From: an uncultured Flavobacteriaceae bacterium
Lineage (GTDB): Bacteria > Bacteroidota > Bacteroidia > Flavobacteriales > Flavobacteriaceae
NCBI GenBank assembly: GCA_947493175.1
Contig: CANLQD010000004.1
Span: 62,001-126,000, forward strand
Reading direction: 5' to 3'
Length of the DNA: 64,000 bases
Part shown: positions 28,601 to 38,300 of the stretch, piece by piece
Layout: the number at the start of each line of letters is the position of its first letter
Position numbering within the stretch: position 1 is the stretch's first letter
Notes under the pieces: generated by a model
Databases searched by the model: none
The model's input: only the letters and a program-made list of their open reading frames with translations
Told to the model about the DNA's origin: nothing
Position numbers and translations under genes: made by a program

Positions 28601-29531
28601 GCATATCGGAATCCTCTTCAAGTACGGATCGTAATCCTTGACCCGCCGCCCATTCCGATGGGTCGTTCTCTGCATCGGGACCAGGTTGGTAAGGGGGCTC
28701 CCAAGGCCGGCCATTTTCGGATCTATCGGTAATTAAGTCACGTACATACTGGGCAATTTGTTCTCCTTCTTCTTTAGAAAGGCCATGAAAATTGGCTCGG
28801 GCAATAATCGATTTATCGGAGTAATTGAAGTATTTCAGGTCACTACCATTTTGGGTATGACAATGTGTGCACTTGGCCTGTATGGTATTTCCAAAGCGGT
28901 TTAGTAGGTCATTTCCTCTAGTGCCCTCCCATAATTCTTTTCCGGCTTGGGCCATAGCGGCCCGTTGTGGACTTCCGGCGAAGGGGCCTTCAAAATTGGC
29001 GCCCGACACATAATTTCGAGATGTCGTAATAAGGTCTGGTGCATTTTTGTTGTTCGTGTCCCGAATGGCCATCTCTACAATACGGTATCCGGAGGTTTCA
29101 TCGTCTTCTTGGGGAATGAACCGAAACATGATGGTGTTTTGGTCATTGGGAACGGCACCGGTAATCGGGGTACTAAAAGAGGTAGTGCCAAATCCTCCGC
29201 CTAGCCCACCGTACGCCTTGTCTTTAGGAAAGGGTGTCCAGTTGGGACTGCAAGTTTGCCAGGGACCATAAGTGCCATTGCCGGGTTTGATTCGATATTG
29301 CATCGACTCGGCTGCATTCAAGTTGTTCACCTGTAAAAAAAGCCACAAATTATTTTCATTAAAATTCCCTAGTTTCAAGGTTCTCTCAGCGGTATTGTCC
29401 CATACAACGGGATTATCACTGGTCTTGATGCGAAATACTTCGATGGGAAGTTCCCATGACTGTGCCGATATTTGTTGTAGGGATAGGGAAGGAAGAAGCA
29501 ATGCAAAGACGATTTGCAAAATCTTTTTCAT
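25698..29531 (-). CDS. Secreted haem c protein with InlB-type repeats and T9SS type A signal
   Basis: A 1277-aa protein. Signal peptide residues 1-23. A beta-rich N-terminal region (25-170) is followed by a cytochrome c-like domain with one haem motif CTHCH (Cys221, Cys224, His225) and a helix GEQIAQYVRDL. A long, mostly helical region of about 500 residues has no match I recognise. Six tandem repeats of 72 aa (about 764-1196; core GNGSGSFTEG, WTGDTQYL, TQLTMP) are of the divergent InlB B-repeat type. The tail (IYPNPASQN, VYVLEF) is a T9SS type A sorting domain. The single haem on a surface or secreted protein beside two GH9 genes suggests an electron-transfer role in polysaccharide attack; this is inference only. 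Confidence 0.75.
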   Translation of the reverse strand: MKKILQIVFALLLPSLSLQQISAQSWELPIEVFRIKTSDNPVVWDNTAERTLKLGNFNENNLWLFLQVNNLNAAESMQYRIKPGNGTYGPWQTCSPNWTPFPKDKAYGGLGGGFGTTSFSTPITGAVPNDQNTIMFRFIPQEDDETSGYRIVEMAIRDTNNKNAPDLITTSRNYVSGANFEGPFAGSPQRAAMAQAGKELWEGTRGNDLLNRFGNTIQAKCTHCHTQNGSDLKYFNYSDKSIIARANFHGLSKEEGEQIAQYVRDLITDRSENGRPWEPPYQPGPDAENDPSEWAAGQGLRSVLEEDSDMLEELFGTADPSEEDIRNTIADFNLNTNLRTMKLSVQFPDWNMWLPEIHPIDQPDVATSWNDLEQAYLTLRNKLDTTGEVGLNSKNGVGPQYMQNGIVEAFGVFASEVQRVVANLPGSSWSGTTYFPNSPVWAENVNNNFSQIAIRREQAKRSISAWFSVKLFEIIEAYQLYDLNLANIPDTDEEFLEWPIREWAVFQNAAHITGANRNLSYFYTDDGNEETETRGIYLSSIWYQVQLTLTPGNRRGGQIEPNDYAYNLQHIHRLGAKSGVYEPVRFFQNYLKTGEQRNTGKLPKDSPWNGSGYPGWNMRELSPWRLYSTGRGDKSTFTALPNTTRLRLQEVFMDEVMEVLEGFGDDWRRVAVQSSARTDYELEQRGVVPLDGSDNSDNCLFLDRRGDCNDSNDAVEIDAFFTLLSKLSQDAEISCDVFNRIRDWATARWDYPASNWPTCKTTDAMTYELTVNNGSGNGNYAEGSEINIAANIPDGQVFDIWTGDTQHLANLTLANTQLTMPNRNVSVTATFKDPEPEVYTLTVENGNGSGSFTEGIVVNIMANIPDGKVFDTWTGDTQYLTNPLLANTQLTMPTTNVSVTATFRDPDLENYILAVNNGNGNGAYAEGTLIDVAANIPDGKVFDTWTGDTQYLTNPLLANTQLTMPGTNATITANFKNPEPNTYTLTVNNGNGGGTYSEGQVVDLSANVPEGQVFDGWTGDTQFLTNALLASTQLTMPATNIVITASFRDPKPNTYTLTVENGNGSGSYNAGMAIGIAAEIPEGTVFDTWIGDSEFIVDTTLPVATLIMPEEDVFIEATFKENIPIPYELELINGKGAGMYLAGTQVEIVALLEEGSEFVEWIGDIEYIEDPYSTATSLLMPSASIRLEAIVQRMDLNDLKIYPNPASQNIQIALEANQEIPVFINLWNLDGKLIRSQKIPEQQESIIISVADLQEAVYVLEFISPTRTTKKKIAVQR

Positions 29532-29594
29532 GGAATCTGAATTTTGGGACTATAAGATGTACGTTATTAATGGATAGATCGGTTCATCAAATGA

Positions 29595-32500
29595 TTATCT
29601 TAAAATGGTGATATAGCCTTTACGTAGGGTCTGTGCCTCATCCCCTAGGGATAGTACATAGTAATAGGTGGCCACTGGTAGATCGGTTCCCTGGTAGGTG
29701 CCGTACCAATCGTTGCGGTAGCCCCTTTGTTCGAATACCTTGTTGCCCCAACGGTTGTAGACCTGCAGCACACTGTTAGGGTAGGCCTCTATGCCCTGGA
29801 TATGGAACATATCGTTGGAGCCGTCGCCGTTCGGGGTCATGGTATTGGCGATTCGCACCGGGCCTTGTTCCGGGAGTTCCTCCTCACAGTCCGCCGGTTC
29901 GCCAATGGTATAAGGCCCCGCTATGGCCCTGCATCCCATGGCATCGGTGACCTGCAGGGTATAGGTTCCCGCCGCGACCCCCTCGAGGTCCAGGGCGTTC
30001 CCTACGGTGGTGCCGTCGCTATCGCTCCATTGAAAGACCGCTCCGGCCCCATCTCCGATATAGGCGATCCCGGTAATGCTTCCGGTGGTGCCCCCACAGG
30101 TGGTATCGGTGAGTCCGAGGGCCGCATCGTCGAGGTCCGGCGGCCCTGCTTCGTTGACGGCAAAGGTGAGCGTGCGCTCGCAACCGGCACTTTCCGTAAC
30201 GGTAAGGGTATAGCTTCCCAGACCTACATTGGCTAAGTCCAACAGGGTGCCGACTACCGTTCCGTTGGTATCGGTCCAGCGATAGTCCTCCGTGCCGGTA
30301 GCGCCGTTTACCAGGATACCGGTGATGCTGCCATCGTTCAGGCCACAGGTGGCCTCGGTGACGTTCCCTCCCGAGAGCATCAAGGGACAGGCTGGGTCGA
30401 CCACGGTGACCGTTACCTGATCGGTGGCGGTACACCCGCCGCCGAAATCGGCCGTTACGGTATAGGTGGTGGTCATAGCGGGGCTGGCCGTGGGATCGGC
30501 GATGGTAGCATCGTCCAGGCCGGTGGCCGGGGTCCAAGTATAACTAATGGGGGTTCCGCCCGTGGGCAGGGCCCCTAACTGCGTGCCCTCCCCTGCATCG
30601 ATGGTGACGTCGGGGCCGGCATCCAGGGTAACCGTACCCAAGGTTTCGGTTACCGAGACATCGTCTAGCAAGTAAACACTTCTTCTTAAGTTTGGAAAAA
30701 GTACCGGGTTTTCATCTTTAATATCGGTATTGGCATCATCTTTAAAATTACCGATTACAATAAATTGCTCCCCCCCTGTGGCCATGTATTCCCAATTGAA
30801 AATCATCCAATTATCCTTATCGTCCAACATATTGCTCGCCGGAGTAGTAAGTTGGGGCGTTACATTCAGCGGGCCGTTATAGCTGGGCATGGAAATTCGA
30901 TTCTGTCCAAAATACACACCCATCTCATCAATGGAATACTTTGAGTAATCCGCCAGGTTGAGCTTTATACTCACAGTATATGATGTACCAGCGACCATTG
31001 GTTGGTCCAAGCGGGCCTGTAAGTATTCCCTATATTCAATATTGTCCGGATGTGCAAGATCAAGTGCAAAAAAGCCAACATAGGCGTCCTGATCTGGTGA
31101 GGGCGGTTCTTGGGTCCCACTTGTATTGGTGGGGATATTTATTTGCCCCCCGGTACCACATCGGTGATAATAGTCTGATGAACCGTTGGTAGGCATTTCC
31201 CAATCCAATAGGAAGTCTTGAATGTCCTCATTGGAAGAATAGGTATTTATTGCCTTCGTAGGGCAGGTAACATATTCCTCAAAACTAGGGTTGGGTACCA
31301 AGTTTGGACTCCCACAAGAAGAAGGAGCATCAAGAACCGTTACCGTCACCATATCGGTATCGGTACATCCACCACCAAAATCGGCAGTGACCGTATAGGT
31401 CGTTGTTACCGTAGGACTGGCCGTTGGGTTGGCTAGCGCAGCATCGTCCAATCCGGTGGCAGGGCTCCAGCTATAGCTCACCGGGGTACCTCCGGTAGGA
31501 GCGGCCGCTAATGGTGTGCTGTCACCGGTATTAATGGTTACATCTGCGCCCGTATCAATAGTTGCGGTACATCCTGGAGTGTTCACCGTTACCGTCACCA
31601 TATCGGTATCTGTACATCCACCACTAAAATCGGCAGTGACCGTATAGGTAGTCGTTACCGTAGGGCTGGCCGTTGGGTTGGCTATCGTAGCATCGTCCAA
31701 TCCGGTGGCAGGGCTCCAATTATAACTTACCGGGGTACTTCCTGTAGGGGTTGCCGTTAGTGGCGTGCTGTCACCGGTATTAATGGTTACATCTGCGCCC
31801 GCATCAATAGTTGCGGTACATCCTGGAGTGTTCACTGTTACCGTCACCATATCGGTATCGGTACATCCACCACCAAAATCGGCAGTGACCGTATAGGTCG
31901 TTGTTACCGTAGGGCTGGCTGTAGGATTGGCTATCGTAGCATCGTCTAATCCGGTGGCAGGACTCCAATTATAACTTATCGGAGTACTTCCTATAGGGGT
32001 TGCCGTTAGTGGCGTGCTGTCACCAGAATTAATGGTTATATCTGTACTGGCATCAATTGAAAAACCACTAGTATTTCCAACAGTCCAAGTGCGTGAACGC
32101 TGGCAGCCCCCTCCCTGATCAACCGTAAGGGTATACGCTCCTTGCGGTACATTGGAAAGAACCAATGTATTACCGACTACAGTTCCACCACTATCTGTCC
32201 AGGTATAGGTTTCACCGGCTACACCGTTTATAATGGTAATATTTTCCACCCTACCATTGCTAGCACCACAGCTGGCATCAAAGGCAAAACCGTCAGTAAT
32301 TTCCAGAGGGCAGCTTGGGTCAAAAACATTAATGGTAATGGAACCTGATCGAATACAACCGTTGCCAAAATCTGCTTCAAGCGTATAGGTGGTGGTAACG
32401 GTGGGGGTTACCGTTGGGGAGGAAAAACTTGCAAAATCAGGATTTCCAGGAGCACTCCATGAAATAGAATTTGGTGAACTTCCGGTGATCCCGGGGAAAA

Positions 32501-34265
32501 GACTTACGTTTTCACCAAGGTTAATGTAATAAGGGTTGGTTCTGTCAGTTACAGGAATCGTGGTGCCGTTTAGTCTAAGGACATAAGGATTTATTTCAAT
32601 AGCGCCAGGGCAATTATCTACGCAGATAGGTCCTGTAGGAGTCAAATCGTATTCCTGGCTCAATGTACAGGCACCAAAAGTATACGTTAGGGTATAGACT
32701 CCTGGAGCTAAGCCCCCTATGGAGCCATTATTTCCAAGAACCGTACTAGGGTTTGCATTATTCACCCATTCGTATGTACCACCAACCGGAAAAAACAGCG
32801 CGCCACTTACGGCTCCATTATTTCCAGAAAGGGGGCAGGTTATATTCCCTATCGAAAATAGGGTAATTTCAGGGTCGCCGTCTACTGACCATTGCGCATT
32901 CTCAATACAATTGGGCCCGTCATTTACCGTTAAATAATACACTCCAATACCCACATTGTTCAGTACTGCATCGTTATCTGGCAGTATATTTCCATAAATA
33001 TCTTTCCATTGGTAGGTAGCAGAAGCACTAGCTCCGGTCACAGAAATGCCTGTAATATCGGTTGCCGCCAAATTACAATCAATAAATCCACTACTTGCCC
33101 CCGACATATCAATATTTAGTGAACAAGGGTTTACGGTAACTTGGACCTGGTCTGTAACCAGGCAACCATCGCCGAAATCTACAGCAACCGTATATATTGT
33201 AGTTACGGTAGGTGAAGCGACTGGGTTTTGTACCGTAGCATCACTTAGTCCAATAGCGGGGGTCCACTGATAACTCACTGCAGGAAGCCCTGTGGTTGTA
33301 ACCGATAGCGGCGTACTATCTCCTTCATTAATGGTAACATCGGGGCTAGCGGTGACAGTATTAATCGTAGGTTCTTCGATCACCGAAACATCACTCAAAA
33401 GGTAGTATCCATAATCTTGTATTTGACGTAAAGGATCGGCATCGGGATCTGGATATTTAGTAAAATCTGTACTCTGCTCGCGAACCAATTGCAAATTGGT
33501 CTCTGCCTTTGTCCTAAAGTTTCCAATGGTCATATATTCTTCCCCACCTGTGGCAACAAAAGAACCGCTGATCAACGTCCAGTTTTCAGTATCCACAATG
33601 GGTGCCCCTACATATTCTATTTGCGGCTCAAGATCAAGGTAGGCCGTCGTTTCTGTTAGGGTGCCGTAGTTCGTTTCTGGAGTATTTGAAAAATGGGCAC
33701 CAATCTTGTCCGTGCCATAAATACGCTTTTCATAGTTCCAATAGGCCGTATTTCCAGAATATATAACTTCATAGGGCTCAAAACCGGCCAGGTTTACATA
33801 GAAACTTACATTATACGTTCTACCGGCCACCAATGGACTCGTCAATCGTACTTGAACATATTCGGCATAATTGGAATCTATGTTGTTTAACAGATTGTTA
33901 TCTCCATAGCTATAAAAACCAACATAGGAGGTACTACCTGCAAGAGGCTCTTGATAATTATTGGCATCTGCATAGACGGTTCTTGGCGGTCTAAGTGTAG
34001 CATTGGTAGCACAACCAGGGTACCAATCTGGAGAAGTATTTATGGGATTGTACCAATTGGCAATGGTAGTAGGTGTTTGACTAATGTTGTGTATCGTATA
34101 GACGTTCAGTAGCCCCGTTCCACTAGGAATACTGCAATTTCCCAATTCAAACTTTGGATTTGGGACCAAATTGGGGTTGCATTGTCCAAAAGTATTTAGG
34201 GTTGTGAAAAAGACAACCATAAAACAAGCAAAAATAGAATATCTATTATACCGTATTATTTTCAT
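29595..34265 (-). CDS. Large surface adhesin C with T9SS type B (gliding-motility) C-terminus
   Basis: About 1556 aa from the ATG at 34265, which opens a clean signal peptide (MKIIRYNRYSIFACFMVVFF). Two domains beginning with NLVPNP (galactose-binding-like, one near the N-terminus and one in the middle) are separated by PKD/SprB-type repeats. Three of these, at 31330-32076, are tandem 83-aa units with the core PVSYNWSPATGLDDATIANP. The C-terminus (ANTMTPNGDG, YNRWGNKVFE, ATYYYVLSLG, GYITILR) is the type B sorting domain known from SprB-like gliding adhesins. Longer in-frame starts run toward sprF2. It is the last gene of the adhesin array, 35 bp after SprF2. Confidence 0.85.
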   Translation of the reverse strand: MKIIRYNRYSIFACFMVVFFTTLNTFGQCNPNLVPNPKFELGNCSIPSGTGLLNVYTIHNISQTPTTIANWYNPINTSPDWYPGCATNATLRPPRTVYADANNYQEPLAGSTSYVGFYSYGDNNLLNNIDSNYAEYVQVRLTSPLVAGRTYNVSFYVNLAGFEPYEVIYSGNTAYWNYEKRIYGTDKIGAHFSNTPETNYGTLTETTAYLDLEPQIEYVGAPIVDTENWTLISGSFVATGGEEYMTIGNFRTKAETNLQLVREQSTDFTKYPDPDADPLRQIQDYGYYLLSDVSVIEEPTINTVTASPDVTINEGDSTPLSVTTTGLPAVSYQWTPAIGLSDATVQNPVASPTVTTIYTVAVDFGDGCLVTDQVQVTVNPCSLNIDMSGASSGFIDCNLAATDITGISVTGASASATYQWKDIYGNILPDNDAVLNNVGIGVYYLTVNDGPNCIENAQWSVDGDPEITLFSIGNITCPLSGNNGAVSGALFFPVGGTYEWVNNANPSTVLGNNGSIGGLAPGVYTLTYTFGACTLSQEYDLTPTGPICVDNCPGAIEINPYVLRLNGTTIPVTDRTNPYYINLGENVSLFPGITGSSPNSISWSAPGNPDFASFSSPTVTPTVTTTYTLEADFGNGCIRSGSITINVFDPSCPLEITDGFAFDASCGASNGRVENITIINGVAGETYTWTDSGGTVVGNTLVLSNVPQGAYTLTVDQGGGCQRSRTWTVGNTSGFSIDASTDITINSGDSTPLTATPIGSTPISYNWSPATGLDDATIANPTASPTVTTTYTVTADFGGGCTDTDMVTVTVNTPGCTATIDAGADVTINTGDSTPLTATPTGSTPVSYNWSPATGLDDATIANPTASPTVTTTYTVTADFSGGCTDTDMVTVTVNTPGCTATIDTGADVTINTGDSTPLAAAPTGGTPVSYSWSPATGLDDAALANPTASPTVTTTYTVTADFGGGCTDTDMVTVTVLDAPSSCGSPNLVPNPSFEEYVTCPTKAINTYSSNEDIQDFLLDWEMPTNGSSDYYHRCGTGGQINIPTNTSGTQEPPSPDQDAYVGFFALDLAHPDNIEYREYLQARLDQPMVAGTSYTVSIKLNLADYSKYSIDEMGVYFGQNRISMPSYNGPLNVTPQLTTPASNMLDDKDNWMIFNWEYMATGGEQFIVIGNFKDDANTDIKDENPVLFPNLRRSVYLLDDVSVTETLGTVTLDAGPDVTIDAGEGTQLGALPTGGTPISYTWTPATGLDDATIADPTASPAMTTTYTVTADFGGGCTATDQVTVTVVDPACPLMLSGGNVTEATCGLNDGSITGILVNGATGTEDYRWTDTNGTVVGTLLDLANVGLGSYTLTVTESAGCERTLTFAVNEAGPPDLDDAALGLTDTTCGGTTGSITGIAYIGDGAGAVFQWSDSDGTTVGNALDLEGVAAGTYTLQVTDAMGCRAIAGPYTIGEPADCEEELPEQGPVRIANTMTPNGDGSNDMFHIQGIEAYPNSVLQVYNRWGNKVFEQRGYRNDWYGTYQGTDLPVATYYYVLSLGDEAQTLRKGYITILR
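29600..30655. repeat. 1.06-kb GC-rich direct repeat (copy in adhesin C)
   Basis: Aligns without gaps to 40628-41683 at a constant offset of 11028 bp. It encodes the last SprB-type units and the type B sorting domain. It is clearly richer in G+C than the rest of the adhesin genes. Confidence 0.88.
31330..32076. repeat. Three tandem 249-bp repeats within adhesin C
   Basis: The string TACCGTCACC recurs at 31341, 31590 and 31839, giving an exact period of 249 bp (83 codons). The units are nearly identical at DNA level and encode PKD/SprB-type modules. Confidence 0.8.
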
Positions 34266-34300
34266 AACCAAACTTCTAAGATTACATTTAAAACTTAATT

Positions 34301-35281
34301 CTACATGGAGTATTGAGGGCAGGCACATTGTTGGTTCCCGAAGGCAAAACGGTATCCCAATACGATTTCATGGGTGCCGGATTGCTGGGTGCTAAAATCG
34401 GAAAGGCCCCAGTCATAGGAATAGCTGATCAAAAAGCTTTCCGCCAACCGTACCCCGGCCATAAAGACCATCGCATCCTGATTTCGATAGGACAGCGCGC
34501 CCCAATATTTGTTGTCATAGACCAGTTTGGTGCTCAGGTCCCATTGTACGGGTGCCCCCGATACGCTTTTGACCAAAACCGAAGGAACGGCCTCCCAGAC
34601 ATCGTTCACGGGAATTCTTCCCCCTAACAGCAGGTTGTAGTTCCGTCTAAAAGTGCCCGAGGTGTTCAGCACGCCATCCTCTACGGCATATGGGATGTCG
34701 TTTTCCAGTAGGTGGTTTCCTGCGATACCACCGAAAAAGTAGTCCGAATAGATATAGATGCCCAAACTGGCATCGAAGTTGAGGCTCGAGGTATCCTGTA
34801 CCAGCAGGTCGAACGGGTTTTCGACCAAAACGGCCTGGGAGGAATCATATTTGAACTGGGTCGCTCCCAAGAAGGTTCCCAAGGAGACCATCCATTCGTT
34901 GGAAACCTTTAGGTGGTAGGCATAGCTACCGTAGAAACCACCTCTTTTGATCGGTCCCGTATCATCGGTATAGACAAAAGCACCGATTCCTTGATGCGCA
35001 TCCCCTTCCCGTACCGAAGAGCGTGATGCCAAAAGATAGGTAGGGGTATTAAAACTAAAGGTAGCTGTTCGGGGGGCTCCCTCAAAACCCGTCCACTGGT
35101 TTCGGTAGGCAGCGGTCAGTTCCAGATAGGATTCGACCCCGGTCATTCCCGGGTTGATCACCATTGGGTTTTGTAGGTATTGGGAGAACTGTGGGTTCTG
35201 CTGCGCATTGATGTAGAGGCTGCCAAGTGAGGTGATAGCAAGTACAAAAAGTAGTCGTTTCATTTTTTTGGTTGTTAACAT
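34301..35281 (-). CDS. PorP/SprF family outer-membrane protein (copy 2)
   Basis: A 326-aa type IX secretion system PorP/SprF-family membrane protein. SprF-type partners are needed for surface delivery of SprB-like adhesins. The mature part opens with QQNPQFSQYLQNP and NPGMTG, the family hallmark, and ends with a Cys-containing tail CACPQYSM. A later ATG at 35263 (MKRLLFVLAITSLGSLY) is an equally good start. Residues from QQNPQF onward differ from copy 1 at three positions only, while the signal peptides are unrelated. It sits between adhesin B and adhesin C on the same strand. Confidence 0.92.
   Translation of the reverse strand: MLTTKKMKRLLFVLAITSLGSLYINAQQNPQFSQYLQNPMVINPGMTGVESYLELTAAYRNQWTGFEGAPRTATFSFNTPTYLLASRSSVREGDAHQGIGAFVYTDDTGPIKRGGFYGSYAYHLKVSNEWMVSLGTFLGATQFKYDSSQAVLVENPFDLLVQDTSSLNFDASLGIYIYSDYFFGGIAGNHLLENDIPYAVEDGVLNTSGTFRRNYNLLLGGRIPVNDVWEAVPSVLVKSVSGAPVQWDLSTKLVYDNKYWGALSYRNQDAMVFMAGVRLAESFLISYSYDWGLSDFSTQQSGTHEIVLGYRFAFGNQQCACPQYSM
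34302..35200. repeat. 899-bp direct repeat (sprF copy 2)
   Basis: Matches 39607-40505 without gaps at an offset of 5305 bp. I count five base differences by eye. The match stops abruptly at the junction with the signal-peptide codons. Confidence 0.92.
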
Positions 35282-35300
35282 GGATTCTTTTTTAATCGAC

Positions 35301-38300
35301 TCATCTTAAAATACTGATATAGCCTTCTAAAGTGGTTTGTTCGTTATTTCCGAGGTTGAGTTGGTAGTAATAGACCGCAACGGGTAACGGACTACTGTTC
35401 GAGGTACCATACCAGTCGTTGTCATATCCTACGGATTCGTATACCTTGTTGCCCCAACGGTTATAAATAACCAATCGATTGTTGGGGTAGGCTTCTATAC
35501 CCTCTATATAAAACATATCGTTAGCACCATCCCCATTTGGGGTCATCGTGTTGGCGACGCGCACAGGGCCCTCGTCTGGAAGTTCGCTCTCGCAACCTTC
35601 TACGGTAAAGGGGCCAATGCTATTTATACAATCTTCTTCTGTAACTGTTAAAGTATAGGAGCCTTCACCGACATCTACCAAATCTGGCCCTGTTCCTACA
35701 ATCGTATTATCAGAATCTATCCATTCGTAGGTTTCATTGCCGTTTATTCCGGTTACAGTTAATCCGGTGATACTTCCGGTATCGGTTTCGCAATCTGAGG
35801 AGGTAATGCTGAGTCCAGAATCATCAAAAACAATATCGGTACAACTTTGAATACAGAGCGATGCTGCCGGCAAGCCCAGTCTAGACATGTTTCCGGCTAA
35901 GTCCAAACCATTTTCCACGTAACTTGCACCCAAACCTGCCATATCCGGGTTTTCAATAACACCTAGGGCTGGAGCCCCAAAAATTGCATGGTAAATTTTA
36001 CCGTCAGGACCTAGTTGCAATGCTCCACCGGAAAAGGGTAAATTAATTAATTCTACCTGCGAAGCTTGAATTTGGGTAATAGCTCCCGCAGCCAAATCAA
36101 ATTGAAACAATCGACTCCCCTCTGCCAGTTTTCCACCTTCACCTACATACAAATACCTTCCATTAGGCGAGAATTCAACGCCATAGGGCTTAAACACCCC
36201 TGTTAAGGTTTCCACATTAGAAAGCGCACCCGTACCGGCATCAAAATCAAAAAGTTGCACTTTTCCAGTTTCAATGATCGTATTTGCAATACGTGTTCCA
36301 TCCAAATTTGCTTTCATGGTACCGTATTTACCCAGAATACTTAAATTGTCACCTAGGGCACTTACTACAGGGGTAGTGCTAACGCCAGAGGCATCTACCA
36401 GAAAGCATAGAAATTCATTGGATTGCCATTTATGTACCAGCACCCAGGCGTCGGAACCATTGCTATGGGGTACCGCAATCATTTTTTCCGTGATTTTTTC
36501 GACCAGCTGCACATTTTTAACATTGGAAATATCACCCAGACCACCATTTAAAGTCATGTCAACCTCAGAATATTGCAACCCTTTAAAATTGCCTGCCTCT
36601 TCGGATGTAAAAACGTAAAATCGATTATTAGACCCAGGTTTTGGGATAATAAGCGCACTTTGTGCGCTGCTACCACCACCTTGTAAATTTGAGCCATTCG
36701 CCATGATATCGCCATTACGATCATATACACGAACCCCATCGGTGTAAAAAAGAAGGTTTCCATCAGCATCGCTAATAGCAGCTGTTCCTTCATCAGTAGC
36801 AATCTGCCCATCTGTTAAGGCTTCCGGGGCACCGTTGTTAAAGGTAATTCCTGCATTGCGCCCAAAATACCAGTTGTTGTTTACGGAGGAGCAGCTGGGC
36901 AACGTTCCTGGATTACTCCCTGATACCGTAACAATTACCTCATCTGTGTCTGTACAACCGCCTCCAAAATCGGCAGTGACCGTGTAGGTAGTCGTTACTG
37001 TTGGGTTAGCTGTGGGGTTTGCAATGTTAGCATCATCTAAGCCCGTAGTAGGAGTCCAGGCGTAACTTACCGGAGTCCCCCCAGTGGGAGTGGCCGCTAA
37101 TGAAGCGCTGTCGCCCATATTTATCGTAACATCAGCACCGGCGTCAATAGATACTACACTTGTTTTCTTTAAAGAAATATCGTCTACGAAGTAATACGCT
37201 TTCAACTTAGGATATCCGTCTGTTGAATTGGTAAAAGAAAACCCATTCGCTCCTTGAACCTGATCTAACCTTCGAAAGAAATTTCCTATTGTCAAAAAGG
37301 TTTCATTTCCCATGGCGGTATAGGTTAAATTTACCTCCATCCAAGCATCAGTATCTTCGTAAAACGTTCCTTTTGGAGATAAAAGCTGAGGAACAATTCC
37401 CAAACTTTCCAAATAATTAGTGGTACTAAAATTAGGGCTTGCGTCAGAGAACCATACCCCCAATTGATCTACAGCGCCCGGAAAGAGTGATTCTTCGGCT
37501 AATGAAATATAAAATGATATTTCATATTCTTGGCCAGCTTCTAAAGTTTGATCTAATTCAACAGAAAGGTATTCTCTATATGCACTACCGCTTAAGTAGT
37601 CATATGCCCAGAAGCCTGCATAACCATCTCCAGTTCTTGGCTCTTGATTGCCTAAGACATGGTTTGGTACACTTCCTTCATAGAAATTTGTATTGCATCT
37701 ATTGAAAAAATCTGATGTCCCCTCAGTAGCTTGAAACCAATCTTCAGCGTAGTCTGATAATTCATCACCAGAGTTATATTTGATTAGCTTTGGGCAGCTC
37801 TTATAGTTCTCAAAACTGGCATTTGGAATCAGATTGGTATCATTGCATGAAGGTACTGGAGCATTCACATTAACCGTAACTGTATCGGTATCTGTACATC
37901 CGCCTCCAAAATCGGCAGTAACCGTATAGGTGGTCGTTACTGTTGGGCTGGCCGTTGGGTTCGCTGTGGTAGCATCATCTAAGCCGGTGGCAGGAGTCCA
38001 ACTATAGCTTGCAGGAGTCCCCCCTGTGGGAATCGCTTCCAACTGAGTACTCTGTCCTGTATTGATAGTGACATCAGGACCAGCCTCGATAGTTGCGGTA
38101 CAAGTACATCCAATCTCATCGACGGTTATGATAACCTGCTCAACATTGCAAGGGCCGTCTTCAATACCAAGCGTATAAGTTCCTGGTAAAAGATTCAATA
38201 TATCTAGGGAAGCATCAACAAAGTTCCCATTCTCATCAGTCCAGTTAAATGTCGCAGTAGTGCTAATGCCAGTTACTACGATCCCCTCTATACTGCCATT

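Noticed and set aside
29727..30537. Long open frames antisense to or out of frame with adhesin C
   Set aside because: They are a by-product of the GC-rich repeat. The same frames recur in the adhesin A copy, and their Arg/His-rich products do not look like real proteins.
34313..34627. Conserved antisense open frame opposite sprF (also at 39618)
   Set aside because: Conservation is explained by the 899-bp DNA repeat; the sense frame is a clear PorP/SprF gene.
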